A stretch of 64,000 bases of DNA, taken from assembly GCF_041260665.1 (NCBI RefSeq), contig NZ_JBGCCT010000005.1, positions 310,001 through 374,000 on the forward strand, read 5' to 3'. Below, in pieces: positions 54,945-63,726 of the stretch (its first letter is position 1; the number at the start of each line of letters is the position of its first letter). The DNA is from Catenulispora sp. GP43. GTDB taxonomy: Bacteria; Actinomycetota; Actinomycetes; Streptomycetales; Catenulisporaceae. A program made the translations under genes and the position numbers. A model generated the notes under the pieces. That model saw nothing but the letters and a program-made list of their open reading frames with translations. It made no database searches and was not told where the DNA came from.

Positions 54945-55679
54945 CTAGCGCCGGCGCAGGTACTCGTCGATCACCGCGTGGACGGCTTCGCGGGCCCGCT
55001 CGTAGCTCACTCCGCGGTCCGCGAGCGCCTGCGCGGCGGGGTCGTTGGGGGTGTGGGCCAGCGCCAGCAGCAGATGCTCGGTGCCGACGTAGTTGTGATT
55101 CAGCTTGAGCGCCTGGGTGAGCGCGGTCTCCAGGAGGCGGCGTGCCGGGGTGCCCAGCAGCGGCGAGATCGTGCGCGGGGATGCGGCGTCGTCGGGTGAG
55201 CCGAGCGCTGCGCGCAGGCCGGCGGTGTCCACTTTCAGCAGATCAAGGGCCTGAGCCGCCAGGGTGTCGTGGTCGTCGAGCATCGCGAGCAGCACGTGAC
55301 CGGGCTCGACCGTCGTGCTGCCCAGCCGCCCGGCGTGTTGTTCGGCGCGCAGGAGCGTGGCGCGGGTGCGTTCGGTGACCCGGCTGAGGCCGCCGGTGCC
55401 GATCAGGTCGCCGAGTGTCAGTTGGAAGCGCGCCGGGGCGTAGCGCTGCTGCGCGGCCTGCCGGCTGATGCCCAGGTGGTTGCCGATGTCGGCCCAGGAG
55501 TTCCCGTGCGTGCGCGCCTGCTCGACGTAGTACCCGACCAGGCGGGCGCCGAGCGCCGAGAGCTCGTCCGCGATCTGCTCGGCGGCGGCGAGGCGGTCCA
55601 GATCGTTGTCGCCGTCGCCGCCGGCCGTGCGCGTGTCCAGCTCGGTGATCAGGCCGGGGAGGTCGGGGAGGTCGGGCAC
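54945..55679 (-). CDS. Clp N-terminal domain protein with HTH
   Basis: A 244-residue protein. The N-terminal third carries a helix-turn-helix-like segment (NSWADIGNHLGISRQAAQQRY, about residues 58-78). From about 95 there are two Clp-N repeats (LLRAEQHAGRLGSTTVEPGHVLLAMLDDHD and LETALTQALKLNHNYVGTEH LLLALAH). There is no ATPase domain, so it is not a chaperone; it looks like a regulator using the Clp-N fold to bind a partner. GTG at 55679 is preferred because the longer frame runs through the divergent promoter and start of the next gene. Confidence 0.78.
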   Translation of the reverse strand: MPDLPDLPGLITELDTRTAGGDGDNDLDRLAAAEQIADELSALGARLVGYYVEQARTHGNSWADIGNHLGISRQAAQQRYAPARFQLTLGDLIGTGGLSRVTERTRATLLRAEQHAGRLGSTTVEPGHVLLAMLDDHDTLAAQALDLLKVDTAGLRAALGSPDDAASPRTISPLLGTPARRLLETALTQALKLNHNYVGTEHLLLALAHTPNDPAAQALADRGVSYERAREAVHAVIDEYLRRR

Positions 55680-55724
55680 CCGGCCATTCTGGCAGTCAAC
55701 CGAGCGATTGCCGGGTAGGCAAGC

Positions 55725-55775
55725 GTCAACTCTTTCCTTGACATCGCTGCATGCGTCAACTAATCCTTGACGCAT
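55725..55775. promoter_or_regulatory. Two GTCAA-TTGAC palindromes in the divergent promoter
   Basis: GTCAA-N8-TTGAC at 55725-55742 and a longer palindrome at 55751-55775 with perfect 9-bp arms ATGCGTCAA and TTGACGCAT around CTAATCC. The right arm runs into the ATG of the serine hydrolase. A further GTCAAC half-site is at 55695. Likely operators for the divergent HTH protein. Confidence 0.7.
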
Positions 55776-57234
55776 GAACGTGACGCATCTGGCCGAAGCC
55801 CTCGACACCCTCGTCCCGGAGATCCTCACCCTGTGCAAGGCCCCTGGCATGTCCTTGGCCATCGGCGTGGACGACCAGGTCGTCTTCGCGAAGGGCTACG
55901 GCCGCGCCGATCTGGCCACCGGCCGGCCGATGACGACCGCGACCGTCGGGCCCACCGGCTCCGATGCGAAGCCCTACACCGCCACCGCGGTGCTGCAGCT
56001 CGTCGACCGCGGCCTGCTCGGGCTCGACGACCCGGTCGCGGACCACCTCGGCGGCCTGCGCGTGGCCAACCCCCACGGCCCGCGCGAGATAACGCTGCGG
56101 GACCTGCTGACCCACCGCAGCGGGCTGGGGACTGATCTCGGCTTCTGCGACCGCGTGCCGCCGATGCCGCTGGGGGACCTGCTGAAGAAGATCTTCGAGG
56201 AAGGGCGGACCGACGCCTACCACGGCGGATTCCTGCCGTTGTGGGCGACGCCGGTCGGAACGCACTACCAGTACAGCAACGTGGGCATCGCTCTGGTCGG
56301 ATACCTGGTCGAGCGGCTCAACCCGGACGGCGTCCCGTTCTCCGAGTGGCTGCGGCGGAACCTGTTCGCGCCGCTGGCCATGACATCGACTTGCTTCCCG
56401 CCGTCGCAGAACGCTGATCATGTCCCGGCCGACCTGCTCGAGCGCCGCTCGACCGGCTACGCCACGCTCGACGGCTTCCAGTTCCGGCTGCCGCAGATCC
56501 ACGCCGGCCTCCACCCGGCGGGGACGGCGCTGACCACGCCGTCCGACCACGTGCGCTTCCTGCTGGCGATGGCCGGCGGCGGCCGGCTCGGCGACGTCAG
56601 CATTCTGCGACCGCAGACCGCCGCGGCGATGGTCACGCCCCAGGCCGGCCGCGGACCCGATCCGGACAGCGCGATCGGGTTGGTCTGGAACGTCTTCCAG
56701 CACGGCAGCCCCGGCTACCACGTCGGTCACGGCGGCGAGTACATGTGGGGCTGGAACCAGGTCTCCCGGTTCTGGCCCGAACAGCGGATCGCGGTGACCG
56801 CGTCGGTCAACCAGTGGGATCTCGGCGACCAGGGCTCGTCCGAACGCCCCAGCCACCTCGCGGGGCGGCTGATGCTGGACGTCGTCAGCGCGTGGGCCGG
56901 GGGGAAGGACCCGCGGCCGCTGCGCGGTCCGGCCGCCGCGCGGAGCTACGTGGCCGGGCTGATCGTCGGCGACCGGCTCACCTCGCGGCTGGGGATCAGC
57001 ACCGCGCTGACGGATCGCGACGTGGAGGGGATCGTGGCCGGAAGCGTCGTCGCGGAGGGCACCCCGTGGGACCCGGAGGCTTTCGGCACGGCGGTGCGGG
57101 ATGTGGCCGCGACCGACGGGACGCTCCCGTCGCTGCTCAAGCTCACCCGGGAGCAGATGCCGCACCATCACTTGGCGTTGGTGCGCCGCCAACTCGGCGT
57201 CCCGTTCCTCGGCACCGGGCTCGGAGGTGAATAG
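55774..57234 (+). CDS. Serine hydrolase, beta-lactamase/class C PBP-like
   Basis: A 486-residue penicillin-recognising-fold hydrolase. The S-x-x-K motif is GSDAKPYTATAVLQL (Ser about residue 67), the Y-x-N motif is HYQYSNVGIALVGYL, and a late HVGHGG replaces K-T-G. About 110 further C-terminal residues follow. There is no signal peptide. The ATG sits at the very end of an operator palindrome with no ribosome site, so the message is probably leaderless. It may act as an esterase, peptidase or D-aminopeptidase; antibiotic resistance is not implied. Confidence 0.87.
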   Translation: MNVTHLAEALDTLVPEILTLCKAPGMSLAIGVDDQVVFAKGYGRADLATGRPMTTATVGPTGSDAKPYTATAVLQLVDRGLLGLDDPVADHLGGLRVANPHGPREITLRDLLTHRSGLGTDLGFCDRVPPMPLGDLLKKIFEEGRTDAYHGGFLPLWATPVGTHYQYSNVGIALVGYLVERLNPDGVPFSEWLRRNLFAPLAMTSTCFPPSQNADHVPADLLERRSTGYATLDGFQFRLPQIHAGLHPAGTALTTPSDHVRFLLAMAGGGRLGDVSILRPQTAAAMVTPQAGRGPDPDSAIGLVWNVFQHGSPGYHVGHGGEYMWGWNQVSRFWPEQRIAVTASVNQWDLGDQGSSERPSHLAGRLMLDVVSAWAGGKDPRPLRGPAAARSYVAGLIVGDRLTSRLGISTALTDRDVEGIVAGSVVAEGTPWDPEAFGTAVRDVAATDGTLPSLLKLTREQMPHHHLALVRRQLGVPFLGTGLGGE

Positions 57235-57243
57235 CCTGGCCCG

Positions 57244-58269
57244 ATGAACAGTCTTGCCACAAAGGTCGGCGATCTCCTCGAGGGCGGGATCGAGCGGCGG
57301 GTCTTCCCGGGTGCCGTGTGGGCCGTCGGCGGTCCGGACGGGGTGATCGAGCAGGGCGCGGCAGGCCTGCTCGATGCGGCGGACGCGACCCGGCCGATGG
57401 CCGCCGACACGCTGTTCGACCTCGCCAGCCTCACGAAGATCATCGCGGTGTGGGCGGGCGTCGGCCTGCTCTGGGAACAGGAGCGGATCGACCTCGACGA
57501 CCCGCTGGCCAAGCACCTCCCGGACTCGGTCGGCTTCCCTTTGGGCGCTGTCACCATCCGCCAGTTCCTGACCCACACGTCTGGGGTCCCGCTGCGGGCG
57601 AACCTGCGCGCGTCATACGGGACCGACCCCGAGGCGGTGCGGTTCGGCGTGCTGCGCGAGGCGATGCGGCGGCCGGCCGGCGAAGCCGTCGAGTACACCG
57701 ACCGGTCGGCGCTGATCCTCGGTTTCCTGGTCGAGCAGTTGACGGACCGGCGCCTGGACGAGGTCGCGCGGGACGCGGTCTGGGCGCCGCTGGCGATGTC
57801 GGCCACGCGCTACGGGCCGCTCCCGGCCGGCCTCGTCGAGCAGTGCGCGCCGACCGAGTTCGACGAGGAGGCCGGCGCGCACGTGCGCGGGTCTGTCCAC
57901 GACTACTCGGGCCGGTTGCTGGGCGTCTGCGGGATCTCCGGCACGTTCTCCAACGCGCCGGACCTGAGCCGCTTCCTGCGATACCTGCTGAACCCGGCGG
58001 CGCCTGTGGGCTTCGGTCAGCGCTGGATCAGCGAGTCCCTTCGCCTGCACACCGGCGAACTGCATCCCGAACGCGGGTTGTTCTGGGTGGCGGCCGCCGA
58101 CCGGGACGTCTGGTACCACTATGGCTTCACCGGCACCGCGATGTGGGTGTCGCCGACGCGGGATCGCTGGGCCCTGCTGCTCACGAACAAGCTCTACTAC
58201 AGCCGGGATCGCGGGCCGATGGCCGAGGTGCGCAATGCGTTCCGGCGGATGGTGTTCGACGGGAGCTGA
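57244..58269 (+). CDS. Serine hydrolase, beta-lactamase-like
   Basis: A 341-residue relative of the preceding gene, 9 bases after its stop. S-x-x-K is in FDLASLTKIIAVWAG (Ser about residue 63), the Y-x-N position reads Y-T-D (VEYTDRSALILGFLVEQL), and the H-G-F-T-G box is HYGFTGTAMWVSP. No signal peptide. The two hydrolases form one transcription unit controlled from the palindromic promoter. Substrate unknown. Confidence 0.88.
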   Translation: MNSLATKVGDLLEGGIERRVFPGAVWAVGGPDGVIEQGAAGLLDAADATRPMAADTLFDLASLTKIIAVWAGVGLLWEQERIDLDDPLAKHLPDSVGFPLGAVTIRQFLTHTSGVPLRANLRASYGTDPEAVRFGVLREAMRRPAGEAVEYTDRSALILGFLVEQLTDRRLDEVARDAVWAPLAMSATRYGPLPAGLVEQCAPTEFDEEAGAHVRGSVHDYSGRLLGVCGISGTFSNAPDLSRFLRYLLNPAAPVGFGQRWISESLRLHTGELHPERGLFWVAAADRDVWYHYGFTGTAMWVSPTRDRWALLLTNKLYYSRDRGPMAEVRNAFRRMVFDGS

Positions 58270-58273
58270 GCGT

Positions 58274-59305
58274 TCAGACGCCTGCCCTGTTCCGCCACTC
58301 CGGCTTCACCGTCGTCAACTGCGCGGTCTTGCCGGGGTCCCGGTCGACGACGTCGCCGAGGATCCCGTCGATCCGCTCCAGCACCTCGGCGTCGAGCACC
58401 ACCCCGGAGGCGCCGGCGTTCTCCGTCACCTGTTCCGGCCTGGTCGCGCCGATGAGCGCCGCGGTGACGCCGGGCTGGTTCAGCGTCCAGGCGATCGCCA
58501 GTTGCGCCATGGACAGGCCGGCTTCCTCGGCCACCGGCCGCAACTCCTGGACCCGGGTCAGCAGGACGTCGCCCATGACGCGTCCGATGAACTGCGTGGG
58601 GCGGCCGCCCACCGCGGCCCGGGATCCGGCCGGCGCCGGCGCGCCGGGGAGGTACTTGCCGGTCAGCACGCCCTGCGCCACCGGCTGGAACACGATCTGG
58701 CCGACGCCTTCGCGCAGGCTCAGCGGGACGACCTCGGGCTCGATCACCCGCCACAGCATGTTGTACTGCGGCTGGTTCGCCACGATGCGGCTGCGCAGCC
58801 CGAGCTCCTCGGCCAGGCGCAGGGCCCGTTCGATCTGCTCGGCGCGCCACTCCGAGACGCCGAGATAGCGCACCTTGCCCGCGCGGACCAGGTCGTCGAA
58901 GGCGATCAGCGTCTCCTCGAGCGGAGTCTCGCCGTCGAAGCGGTGGGCCTGGTAGAGGTCGACGTAGTCCATGCCGAGGCGCCGCAGGGAGGCGTGACAG
59001 GACTCGATGATGTGCTTGCGGGACAGCCCGCGGTCGTTGCGGCCCGGTCCGGTCGGCAGGCAGACCTTCGTGGCGATCTCCAGCGATTCGCGGCGCTCGC
59101 CCTTGAGCGCCAACCCCAGGACCTCCTCCGCCGCCCCCAGCGCGTAGACGTCGGCGGTGTCGAACGTCGTGATGCCGGCGTCGAGCGCGGCGCGTACGCA
59201 CTTCGTCGCCGTGTCGCGCTCCACACTTTCGCCGTGGGTGAGCCAGTTGCCGTAGACGATCTCACTGATGAACATGCCGGTGGTGCCAAGGGCGCGATGC
59301 TTCAT
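58274..59305 (-). CDS. Aldo/keto reductase (potassium-channel beta-subunit-like)
   Basis: A 343-residue aldo/keto reductase of the AKR6/Kv-beta-like type. Catalytic Asp/Tyr in TFDTADVYALGAAEEVLG, Lys in EIATKVCLPTGPGRNDRGLS, His in DLYQAHRFD; cofactor site AALIGATRPEQVTEN. Converges on the second hydrolase with 4 bases between stops. Such enzymes reduce a broad set of aldehydes, including methylglyoxal. Confidence 0.92.
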   Translation of the reverse strand: MKHRALGTTGMFISEIVYGNWLTHGESVERDTATKCVRAALDAGITTFDTADVYALGAAEEVLGLALKGERRESLEIATKVCLPTGPGRNDRGLSRKHIIESCHASLRRLGMDYVDLYQAHRFDGETPLEETLIAFDDLVRAGKVRYLGVSEWRAEQIERALRLAEELGLRSRIVANQPQYNMLWRVIEPEVVPLSLREGVGQIVFQPVAQGVLTGKYLPGAPAPAGSRAAVGGRPTQFIGRVMGDVLLTRVQELRPVAEEAGLSMAQLAIAWTLNQPGVTAALIGATRPEQVTENAGASGVVLDAEVLERIDGILGDVVDRDPGKTAQLTTVKPEWRNRAGV

Positions 59306-59353
59306 GGCCCGGGACCCTAGCTATCGCCCGGCCCGGAGACGAACGCTTTACGA

Positions 59354-59590
59354 TCACAGCGCAGTCGTGCCCGGCACGATCAGCCCGGTTTCGTACGCCG
59401 TCACCACGAGCTGCGCCCGATCCCGGGCTCCCAGCTTCGTGAGAAGCCGGCTGACATGCGTCTTCGCCGTCAGCGGCGACAGGTGCAGCGTCGCGGCGAT
59501 CTCGTCGTTGGACAGGCCGGTGCCGACCAGTGTCAGCACCTGCCCCCGCAGCCGTCCGGTACCGGGCGCCGATCCGCTGGCCGCGATCAC
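59354..59590 (-). pseudogene. LuxR/NarL-type HTH fragment
   Basis: A 78-codon frame with a complete LuxR helix-turn-helix (VLTLVGTGLSNDEIAATLHL, then TAKTHVSRLLTKLGARDRAQ) and the usual C-terminal tail. The receiver domain of a NarL/FixJ response regulator is missing: upstream sequence has no similarity before the flavin-oxidase gene. It is most likely the 3' end of a deleted response-regulator gene; a stand-alone HTH protein starting at GTG 59590 is less likely. Confidence 0.65.
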
Positions 59591-59720
59591 ACAGCGCGAG
59601 CGCGCTCTGGTCGGGGTCCTGGGCCGGTGGAACTGGTGGCTGCCCGGCTGGGCCGCGTCGCTGTTGCGGGTGGCGCCTTCCCCGGTGCCGGGCGCGGGGG
59701 TGCCACCGGCTCAATCATGC

Positions 59721-61061
59721 CTACAGAGGACGCACGTTGTAGTTCGCTGCGAACAGGTTCGCCGGGTCGTACTGGCGCTTGACGGCCGCGAGCCGCTTGT
59801 AGGTGTCGGCGGGGTAGGCGGCGGCCACGTCCGCCTCGTCGGCGGCCGAGTTGAAGTTCGAGTACGTGCCGCTGACGTGCGGGGCCAGCCGCTCCCAGGT
59901 CGCGTCCAGGGCCGGCAGGGCGGCCTGGACCACCGGGGCCGGGCCGATCACGACGGTGCCGATCATCAGCTCCGCGCGACGATGCGCGAACGCCGTCGCG
60001 TCCTCGGCCACTCGGCCGAGTGCGCCGCCGATGCTGCGGATGGTGATGAACGGCGCGCCGTCGCTCGCCCCGACCTCGGTGAGGATCCGCAGCGCGGCGT
60101 CCACGCCGTCCCGTTCGACGAAGGCGTCGCGGGTGTGGAAGGTGATCGCCGGCGGCGGGGTCTGGGTCTCTTCCAGAATGTCCGCGTACGGCTTGAGCGC
60201 CACGGAGTCGCCGGTCACCGTCCCGAGCCGCCGGATCGGATCGAGGGCGGCGTCGGCGTCCTCGGCGGAGTCCCCGTCGAAGGTCACGAAGATCTCGACC
60301 GGGGCCTCGGGGCCGCCGGCGAAGGGGTTGGCGAAAGCGGCGATCGCGGTCAGGGCTTCGGGCGCGCCGCGCATGTGCTCGGCCCAGCCGTGGACCACCT
60401 GAGGGGCCTGGGCGGCCGGGAAGGCGATCCGGCCGTGGAACACGTCGGTCGTCGCATGCGCGGCGAACTCGAAGGCGGTCACGATCCCGAAGTTCCCGCC
60501 GCCGCCCCGGACGGCCCAGAACAGGTCGGGATTCTCGTCCTCGTCGGCGGTGAGCACCCGCCCGTCGGCGGTCACCACCTCGGCCCGCACCAGGCTGTCC
60601 AACGCCAGCCCGTACTCGCGCACCTTCCAGCCGATCCCGCCGGAGAGCGTCAGCCCGCCGACCCCGACCCCCTTGGTGTCGCCCGAGGAGATCGCCAGCC
60701 GGTGCGGCGCCAGTGCCTCGGCCACCTGCCCCCACGTCGCGCCGCCGCCGATCCGCACCACGTGCCAGCCGCCGCCGACGATCTCCACGCCGCAGAGCAC
60801 GCTCAGGTCGATGACGACGCCGCCGTCGTTGGTCCCGAAGCCGGAGAAGGAGTGGCCGCCGCCGCGCACGGCCAGCGGCAGGCCCGCCACCGCGGCGTAC
60901 CTCACCGCCGCCTGCACGCCGCCGACGCTGCTCGGCCGCAGGATGACGGCCGGCGCGCCGGAGGCCATGATCGTGCCGGACTTCGCGGCGTACTCGGGGT
61001 GTCCCGGCTCGATGATGTCGCCGCTGAAGTCACGGCTGAGGTTTTCAAGGGTCGTGGTCAT
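59721..61061 (-). CDS. FAD-binding oxidoreductase, BBE/PCMH type
   Basis: A 446-residue berberine-bridge-enzyme-like oxidase. The FAD domain has ILRPSSVGGVQAAVRYA and LAVRGGGHSFSGFGTNDGGVVIDLS, whose His is the usual flavin attachment site. The Cys of bicovalent members is replaced (SSGDTKGVGVGGLTLSGGIG), so attachment is at most monocovalent. WAVRGGGGNFGIVTAFEF follows, and the C-terminal BBE motif is YDPANLFAANYNVRPL. GGAGGAC fixes the ATG. It probably oxidises a sugar, alkaloid or polyketide alcohol. Confidence 0.9.
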   Translation of the reverse strand: MTTTLENLSRDFSGDIIEPGHPEYAAKSGTIMASGAPAVILRPSSVGGVQAAVRYAAVAGLPLAVRGGGHSFSGFGTNDGGVVIDLSVLCGVEIVGGGWHVVRIGGGATWGQVAEALAPHRLAISSGDTKGVGVGGLTLSGGIGWKVREYGLALDSLVRAEVVTADGRVLTADEDENPDLFWAVRGGGGNFGIVTAFEFAAHATTDVFHGRIAFPAAQAPQVVHGWAEHMRGAPEALTAIAAFANPFAGGPEAPVEIFVTFDGDSAEDADAALDPIRRLGTVTGDSVALKPYADILEETQTPPPAITFHTRDAFVERDGVDAALRILTEVGASDGAPFITIRSIGGALGRVAEDATAFAHRRAELMIGTVVIGPAPVVQAALPALDATWERLAPHVSGTYSNFNSAADEADVAAAYPADTYKRLAAVKRQYDPANLFAANYNVRPL

Positions 61062-61152
61062 GGCCCGTCCTCCTGCGTTTCCCGGTTCGTCTCGGTGAGG
61101 TCGAACATGAGATGCCGGAGATCGACGGGGTGTGACGGGGCGGAGGTGTGAT

Positions 61153-61428
61153 GTGGGACACAATGTCGAGATCGATGTGGACGAGGTGACCGATTGGACG
61201 GTCGTCGAGGGCGGTGCGCCCGACGTGCTGGAGGGCGGATCCGGCGGACTGCGCGTGGTGGGAACCGTGGTCGCCGTCGGTGTGGGGGACGACCCGGTGG
61301 TGACGGTGAGCGTGTTCGGCGGCCTGATCATGGTGGAGCCGGGCGAGCAGGCCCGGCGCGGGGTGTCGGTCGGGGCGGCGGTCTCGTTCGCGGCGGACGA
61401 GTTCCGCCTGCACCCGGTACGCCTGTGA
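61153..61428 (+). CDS. Small acidic protein, unknown
   Basis: A 91-residue beta-rich, Gly/Val-rich acidic protein (GHNVEIDVDEVTDWTVVEGG, VVGTVVAVGVGDDPVVTVSVFG, ADEFRLHPVRL). GTG at 61153 with GGAGG 6 bases upstream is preferred over GTG at 61132. Its stop lies two bases from the stop of the convergent lipoprotein gene. No signal peptide or recognisable family; composition and ribosome site suggest a genuine gene. Confidence 0.6.
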   Translation: MGHNVEIDVDEVTDWTVVEGGAPDVLEGGSGGLRVVGTVVAVGVGDDPVVTVSVFGGLIMVEPGEQARRGVSVGAAVSFAADEFRLHPVRL

Positions 61429-61429
61429 C

Positions 61430-62044
61430 TCAGTCGAGCTCGATGTTGAAGTCCCACACGGCGACCACATGCCCGTCCTCGCGCAGCGTGATCTGCGCCG
61501 CGCCCGAGGCGAACGTGCCGCGTACGACGAGGTCCGCGGTGCCGCCGCCGGTCGCAGCGGCCTGAGCCGGTCCGACCGGGCTCAGCACGATGTCGGTGCC
61601 GTGGTCGTCGCGGGAGGACAGATCGGCGGCGGTGACCTTCATCGTGCCGGTCTTCGTCGCGACCCGCAGGGTGATGGTGCCGGCCACCTGGGTCGGCATC
61701 GTGGCCGGAAGCGGTGTCGGCAGGTCCTCGGTCGGGCCGAGCGCGGTGACCACGCCGGTGCCCGAGGGCAGTGTGAGCGCCACCGGCGAGCCGACGGCGA
61801 CCAGTTGCGGGTGCGACTCGTCGGCGGACGGCGTCGGCTGGCTCTTCGGGGCGCTGGGGATCGGGACGGCGCCGAGCTTGTTGACGACGTCAGCCGCCGA
61901 CTGGTCGGAGCCGCCCGAGGTGCTGGAGCAGCCGGCGGCGAGCAGAACGACGGGGACGGCCGCCAAGGCCGAGGCGAGGCGGCGGACGCCGGACCGGCCG
62001 AGCAGGCCGGTCCGGCGCGAGGCCGCGGTTTGCGGTGTCTTCAC
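61430..62044 (-). CDS. Lipoprotein, unknown
   Basis: A 204-residue lipoprotein with a twin-Arg-containing basic N-terminus and lipobox VLLAAGC (Cys about residue 39). A Ser/Pro linker leads to a beta-sandwich-like domain (VAGTITLRVATKTGTMKVTA, AAQITLREDGHVVAVWDFNIELD). It lies 8 bases downstream of the phosphoesterase gene and is probably cotranscribed with it. No family recognised. Confidence 0.75.
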   Translation of the reverse strand: MKTPQTAASRRTGLLGRSGVRRLASALAAVPVVLLAAGCSSTSGGSDQSAADVVNKLGAVPIPSAPKSQPTPSADESHPQLVAVGSPVALTLPSGTGVVTALGPTEDLPTPLPATMPTQVAGTITLRVATKTGTMKVTAADLSSRDDHGTDIVLSPVGPAQAAATGGGTADLVVRGTFASGAAQITLREDGHVVAVWDFNIELD

Positions 62045-62052
62045 GGGGTTCC

Positions 62053-63519
62053 TCAGTGGGCGTACACGCTGCCGGCGGGGATCTCCGGACGGCCGACGTC
62101 ATTCACACCGGCCACCGCCGGATACGTGATCGACCCCGACGGCGCCGGCGGCAGGGCGCGGCCGGACGGGTTGTTGTACACGTCCCCGCCGAAGGGGCGC
62201 AGGCCGTCGGCCGCCGCGTAGCCGAGGTGGCCCCGGCCGTCGGTCCCGCCGTGTTTCACGCCGAACAGGTCCTCCATGCTGCGCAGCCAGCTGTAGTGGT
62301 TGTACGGCTGCGCGCTCACCGATCCCGGCTTGATGAAGCGCGAGATCATCACCGCGCCGGTGATCCCGCCGCCGGGCGTGGTGTCCTGGCCGAAAGCCTG
62401 GTCGCCCGGCTGCGCGGTGTTCGGTCCGGGCAGCTCGTTGCAGCACGCCACCACCGACTGCGCGGTGTCGGTCGGAGTGTTGAGGCCCGAGTTCGGCGGG
62501 TTGCCGGTGTAGTCGGCGATGGAGTTCCCGTACATCTTGTAGGGCGGGAACGCCTCGTCGAAGACGATCTGGATCAGGCCGTCCTTCTGGAAGGCGGGGG
62601 AGGCCATGATTTCGGGGACGACCTTCTCCAGGAACAGATCCGAGGCGTACAGGCCGCCCTGGTGGTTGTTCGGGTCGCCGGACAGGTTGTCGCCCTTGCA
62701 GGTGGCGTCGTGCGCGTCCGAGCAGTTGTCCGGGGTGATCCAGGTGAAGGCCGGCGTCGTCGTGATGGACTTCAGGTCCTGCGCCAGGCTGTTCTCGGCC
62801 GGGTGGCCGGGGGCCGCGGCGAGGCCGTCCAGGGGCACGACGTTCTTGCAGTCGCCCGGATTGTCGCTCACGGCGTGGAAGAACGCCGCCGGGTTGTGCT
62901 TGGGCACGTACTGGTCTTCCGCGGTCGCGCTGCCCGGGTCCGGGACGCCGGCGCCCGACGGGTCTCCCGGCACGCCGCAGGCGTAGGCGTTCTCGCGGCC
63001 CGGCGTGTTGCCCATGTCCTGCGCGTAGATCTTCCACGGCACGTGCTTGTCGTCGAGCTGGTTGAACAGTGTTTTGACGTACGCCGGGTACACACAGCCG
63101 GAGGCCGCGTCGACCTGGCCGTCGGCGGCCGGGGTGCCGGGCGAGATGTTCTTGTAGGTCGGGCAGTCGTTCTGGTTGTCCGGCGCCGGGGCCTGGCCGG
63201 CGACGAGGCTGAGGTAGTTGTCCAGGCTGTAGTGCCCGGTGCCGTAGTACTGCGTCAGCAGCTCTCCATAGGACGGCAGCGTCTTCCACAGGTAGCTGTT
63301 CTGGTTGAGCCCGGAGAAGGTCGCCTCGTAGGACTTGTTCTCCAGGATGATCGTCCAGACGTGGCCGATCTTCGGTGTCCGGCCGCGTTCGGAGTCGGCC
63401 TGCGCGGTGCCGCTGGTGGTCGCGACCATCGCCGCGGCGGCGCCGAGCGCCAGCAGTCCGGCGGCGGCCTGCTTCTTCCGGTGGCGCAGCGTTCGCGGGC
63501 CCGGCCTGGAGAGTCTCAT
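62053..63519 (-). CDS. Secreted phosphoesterase (AcpA/phospholipase C-like)
   Basis: A 488-residue exported member of the phosphoesterase family (PF04185). Signal peptide about residues 1-42 with a basic start. The metal-binding N-terminal motif is IGHVWTIILENKSYEATFSG, followed by YGTGHYSLDNYLSLVAGQAP; the C-terminal motif LIQIVFDEAFPPY and the HYSWLRSMEDLFGV segment are typical of bacterial acid phosphatases in this group. Several Cys suggest disulfides. GAGGAG 5 bases before the ATG fixes the start. It would release phosphate outside the cell. Confidence 0.9.
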   Translation of the reverse strand: MRLSRPGPRTLRHRKKQAAAGLLALGAAAAMVATTSGTAQADSERGRTPKIGHVWTIILENKSYEATFSGLNQNSYLWKTLPSYGELLTQYYGTGHYSLDNYLSLVAGQAPAPDNQNDCPTYKNISPGTPAADGQVDAASGCVYPAYVKTLFNQLDDKHVPWKIYAQDMGNTPGRENAYACGVPGDPSGAGVPDPGSATAEDQYVPKHNPAAFFHAVSDNPGDCKNVVPLDGLAAAPGHPAENSLAQDLKSITTTPAFTWITPDNCSDAHDATCKGDNLSGDPNNHQGGLYASDLFLEKVVPEIMASPAFQKDGLIQIVFDEAFPPYKMYGNSIADYTGNPPNSGLNTPTDTAQSVVACCNELPGPNTAQPGDQAFGQDTTPGGGITGAVMISRFIKPGSVSAQPYNHYSWLRSMEDLFGVKHGGTDGRGHLGYAAADGLRPFGGDVYNNPSGRALPPAPSGSITYPAVAGVNDVGRPEIPAGSVYAH

Positions 63520-63726
63520 GCGGTCTCCTCGAAGTGGCTTGAGGGTTGCCAAACGGTGAACAACGCGTAGCGGATGATATTCGAGCCCTGCTGAAGGCGA
63601 CAGCCCGAGCGATAGCCCAAACGTGCGAATCGGGTGATTCCTCGACATCTTCGAGGCTCGCCGCGTTATGCTCCGTCGTGTCGGATTAAGGACGCTGAAG
63701 GGCGTGGGCACGCGTTGGGTGGTCCT

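Noticed and set aside
55680..55862. Longer N-terminus for the Clp-N/HTH protein (starts at 55775 or 55862 in frame)
   Set aside because: The extension would cross the operator palindromes and overlap the divergent hydrolase start; its translation is low-quality.
55774..58269. Two beta-lactamase-like genes as antibiotic resistance determinants
   Set aside because: Neither has a signal peptide or a K-T-G motif; the broad serine hydrolase family is mostly esterases and peptidases.
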